Under the pieces are notes generated by a model. It did not search any database. It saw only the letters and a list, made by a program, of their open reading frames with translations, and was not told the DNA's origin. Shown piece by piece: positions 63,290 through 64,000 of a stretch of 64,000 bases of DNA (within the stretch, counting starts at the first letter, position 1; each line of letters opens with the position of its first letter). The stretch comes from Lanius collurio (Eukaryota; Chordata; Aves; Passeriformes; Laniidae). The position numbers and the translations under genes were made by a program. The stretch spans positions 710,415 to 774,414 of the forward strand of contig JACBWW010000099.1 in assembly GCA_020086605.1 (NCBI GenBank), read 5' to 3'.

Positions 63290-64000
63290 GGTGTGTGGTG
63301 GTGTGGAGCTGCTGTGGAGAGCACCAGCCCCTCCTTTCCTAACCGAAGGCTCTGGTTTGGTTAAAGGGAAAAAGTCCAGACCCCTGCATGCCAGCAGGGT
63401 CGGGGTCCGGTTGCCACCTGCCCTTCCTTGGCGGTAGCCCTGGAAGGAGGTGGCTGATGAGGGAGGGTGCGGAAGTGCTGAAAGAAACAGGAACTTAAGT
63501 AATTGGCCAGAATAAAGAGTTATAACTGCCCTGAGGGTGTCTGGTGTGGGCTCTAGCTGGGTTCAGATGCTGCTGCCAGCCGGGGACGAGACCTCCCGAG
63601 GAGGAGCAGCTGTCCCTCAGTCCGGTGTCCTCTCCCGAGGCTCGGAGCTGATCCAGGCTCAGCTGAACCCTTCCCAGCCCGCGTCGCTCTGCCGCGGCTT
63701 TGGGCAAATCCCACTCTCTTCCAGCTGCAGCTGCTCCGGGGCAGCCGAGAAGCTCCAGCTGCTCCGAAGGGCTGGAGCAGCTCCGGCTCTGGGGGCTGTG
63801 TCCCCCGTCAGGGGCCAAGGTGTCGTTTGGCTCTGCGGGGACCCTCCTGTGCCCCCCAAGACCCCCACTCCTCTGTCCTGCTTCCCACCTGCAGCTTCAG
63901 AGATGGGGAAGAGGAAAGCTCCGTTTCACACGGGCTGGCTCCCGGCGAGATGCTCCGAGGCCTCTCCCGGCCACCGGCTCTGGGTTGGCACGAGGAGCTG
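63290..64000. other. Downstream flank, no gene recognised
   Basis: GC-rich from about 63540. It contains a perfect 9-bp inverted repeat (AGCTGCTCC 63757-63765, GGAGCAGCT 63774-63782) and several CAGCTG motifs. A frame from the ATG at 63903 stays open to the window edge (32 codons), but I do not recognise it. In mammals ITGA2B lies downstream of GPATCH8 in the same orientation, so a promoter of that gene could follow beyond the edge. Nothing here proves it. Confidence 0.4.
63511..63516 (+). terminator. Possible distal poly(A) signal
   Basis: AATAAA with a GT-rich stretch at about 63537-63550. It could be a distal alternative end for GPATCH8 about 250 nt beyond the first signal. Confidence 0.4.

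Noticed and set aside
63903..64000. Open frame from an ATG to the window edge
   Set aside because: Only 32 codons, truncated by the edge, no homology recognised and weak start context. It cannot be supported as a gene.

Overview
The window is vertebrate nuclear DNA, almost certainly from a bird. The evidence is a set of degraded CR1 LINE 3' ends of the type that dominates avian genomes, compact GC-rich flanks, and a single protein-coding gene on the + strand that I recognise as GPATCH8 (G-patch domain-containing protein 8). I cannot name the species from sequence alone. All eight coding exons of GPATCH8 are present (7569-61174), and together they give an uninterrupted protein of 1481 aa. The human protein is about 1500 aa.

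Layout: 1-6560 is GC-rich flanking DNA without a convincing gene. It holds a long CA-rich compound repeat (2193-2680), small degenerate minisatellites, a CpG-dense hairpin-bearing element (about 3150-3350) and one antisense CR1 relic. From 6560 to 7920 lies a TATA-less CpG-island promoter. It carries five CCAAT boxes, several NRF1-like palindromes, a 13-bp inverted repeat built on two CACGTG E-boxes, and a YY1-like motif over the start codon. Intron 1 (15.4 kb) starts with a 27-nt C homopolymer and a minisatellite whose units resemble splice donors. Exons 2 to 7 are short and encode the G-patch (split by the 11.9-kb intron 3), a charged helix and a C2H2 zinc finger. Exon 8 (3.8 kb) encodes the remaining 86 percent of the protein, including a lysine-rich nuclear localisation region, a large RS domain and a conserved His/Pro/Ala-rich C terminus. 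The 3' UTR runs to a canonical AATAAA at 63254, with another at 63511. The last 700 bp hold no gene I recognise.

Biology: GPATCH8 is a nuclear RNA-processing protein. G-patch motifs activate DEAH-box RNA helicases such as DHX15, and GPATCH8 has been linked to mis-splicing by mutant SF3B1. The most interesting unexplained structure is regulatory. Candidate cassette or poison exons with paired splice signals lie in introns 1, 2, 3 and 6. A decoy 3' splice site 70 nt upstream of the zinc-finger exon would add an immediate stop. There are perfect hairpins in introns 1 and 3. I found no CRISPR array, operon, tRNA, rRNA or recognisable second protein-coding gene, and nothing that amounts to a wholly new biological system.
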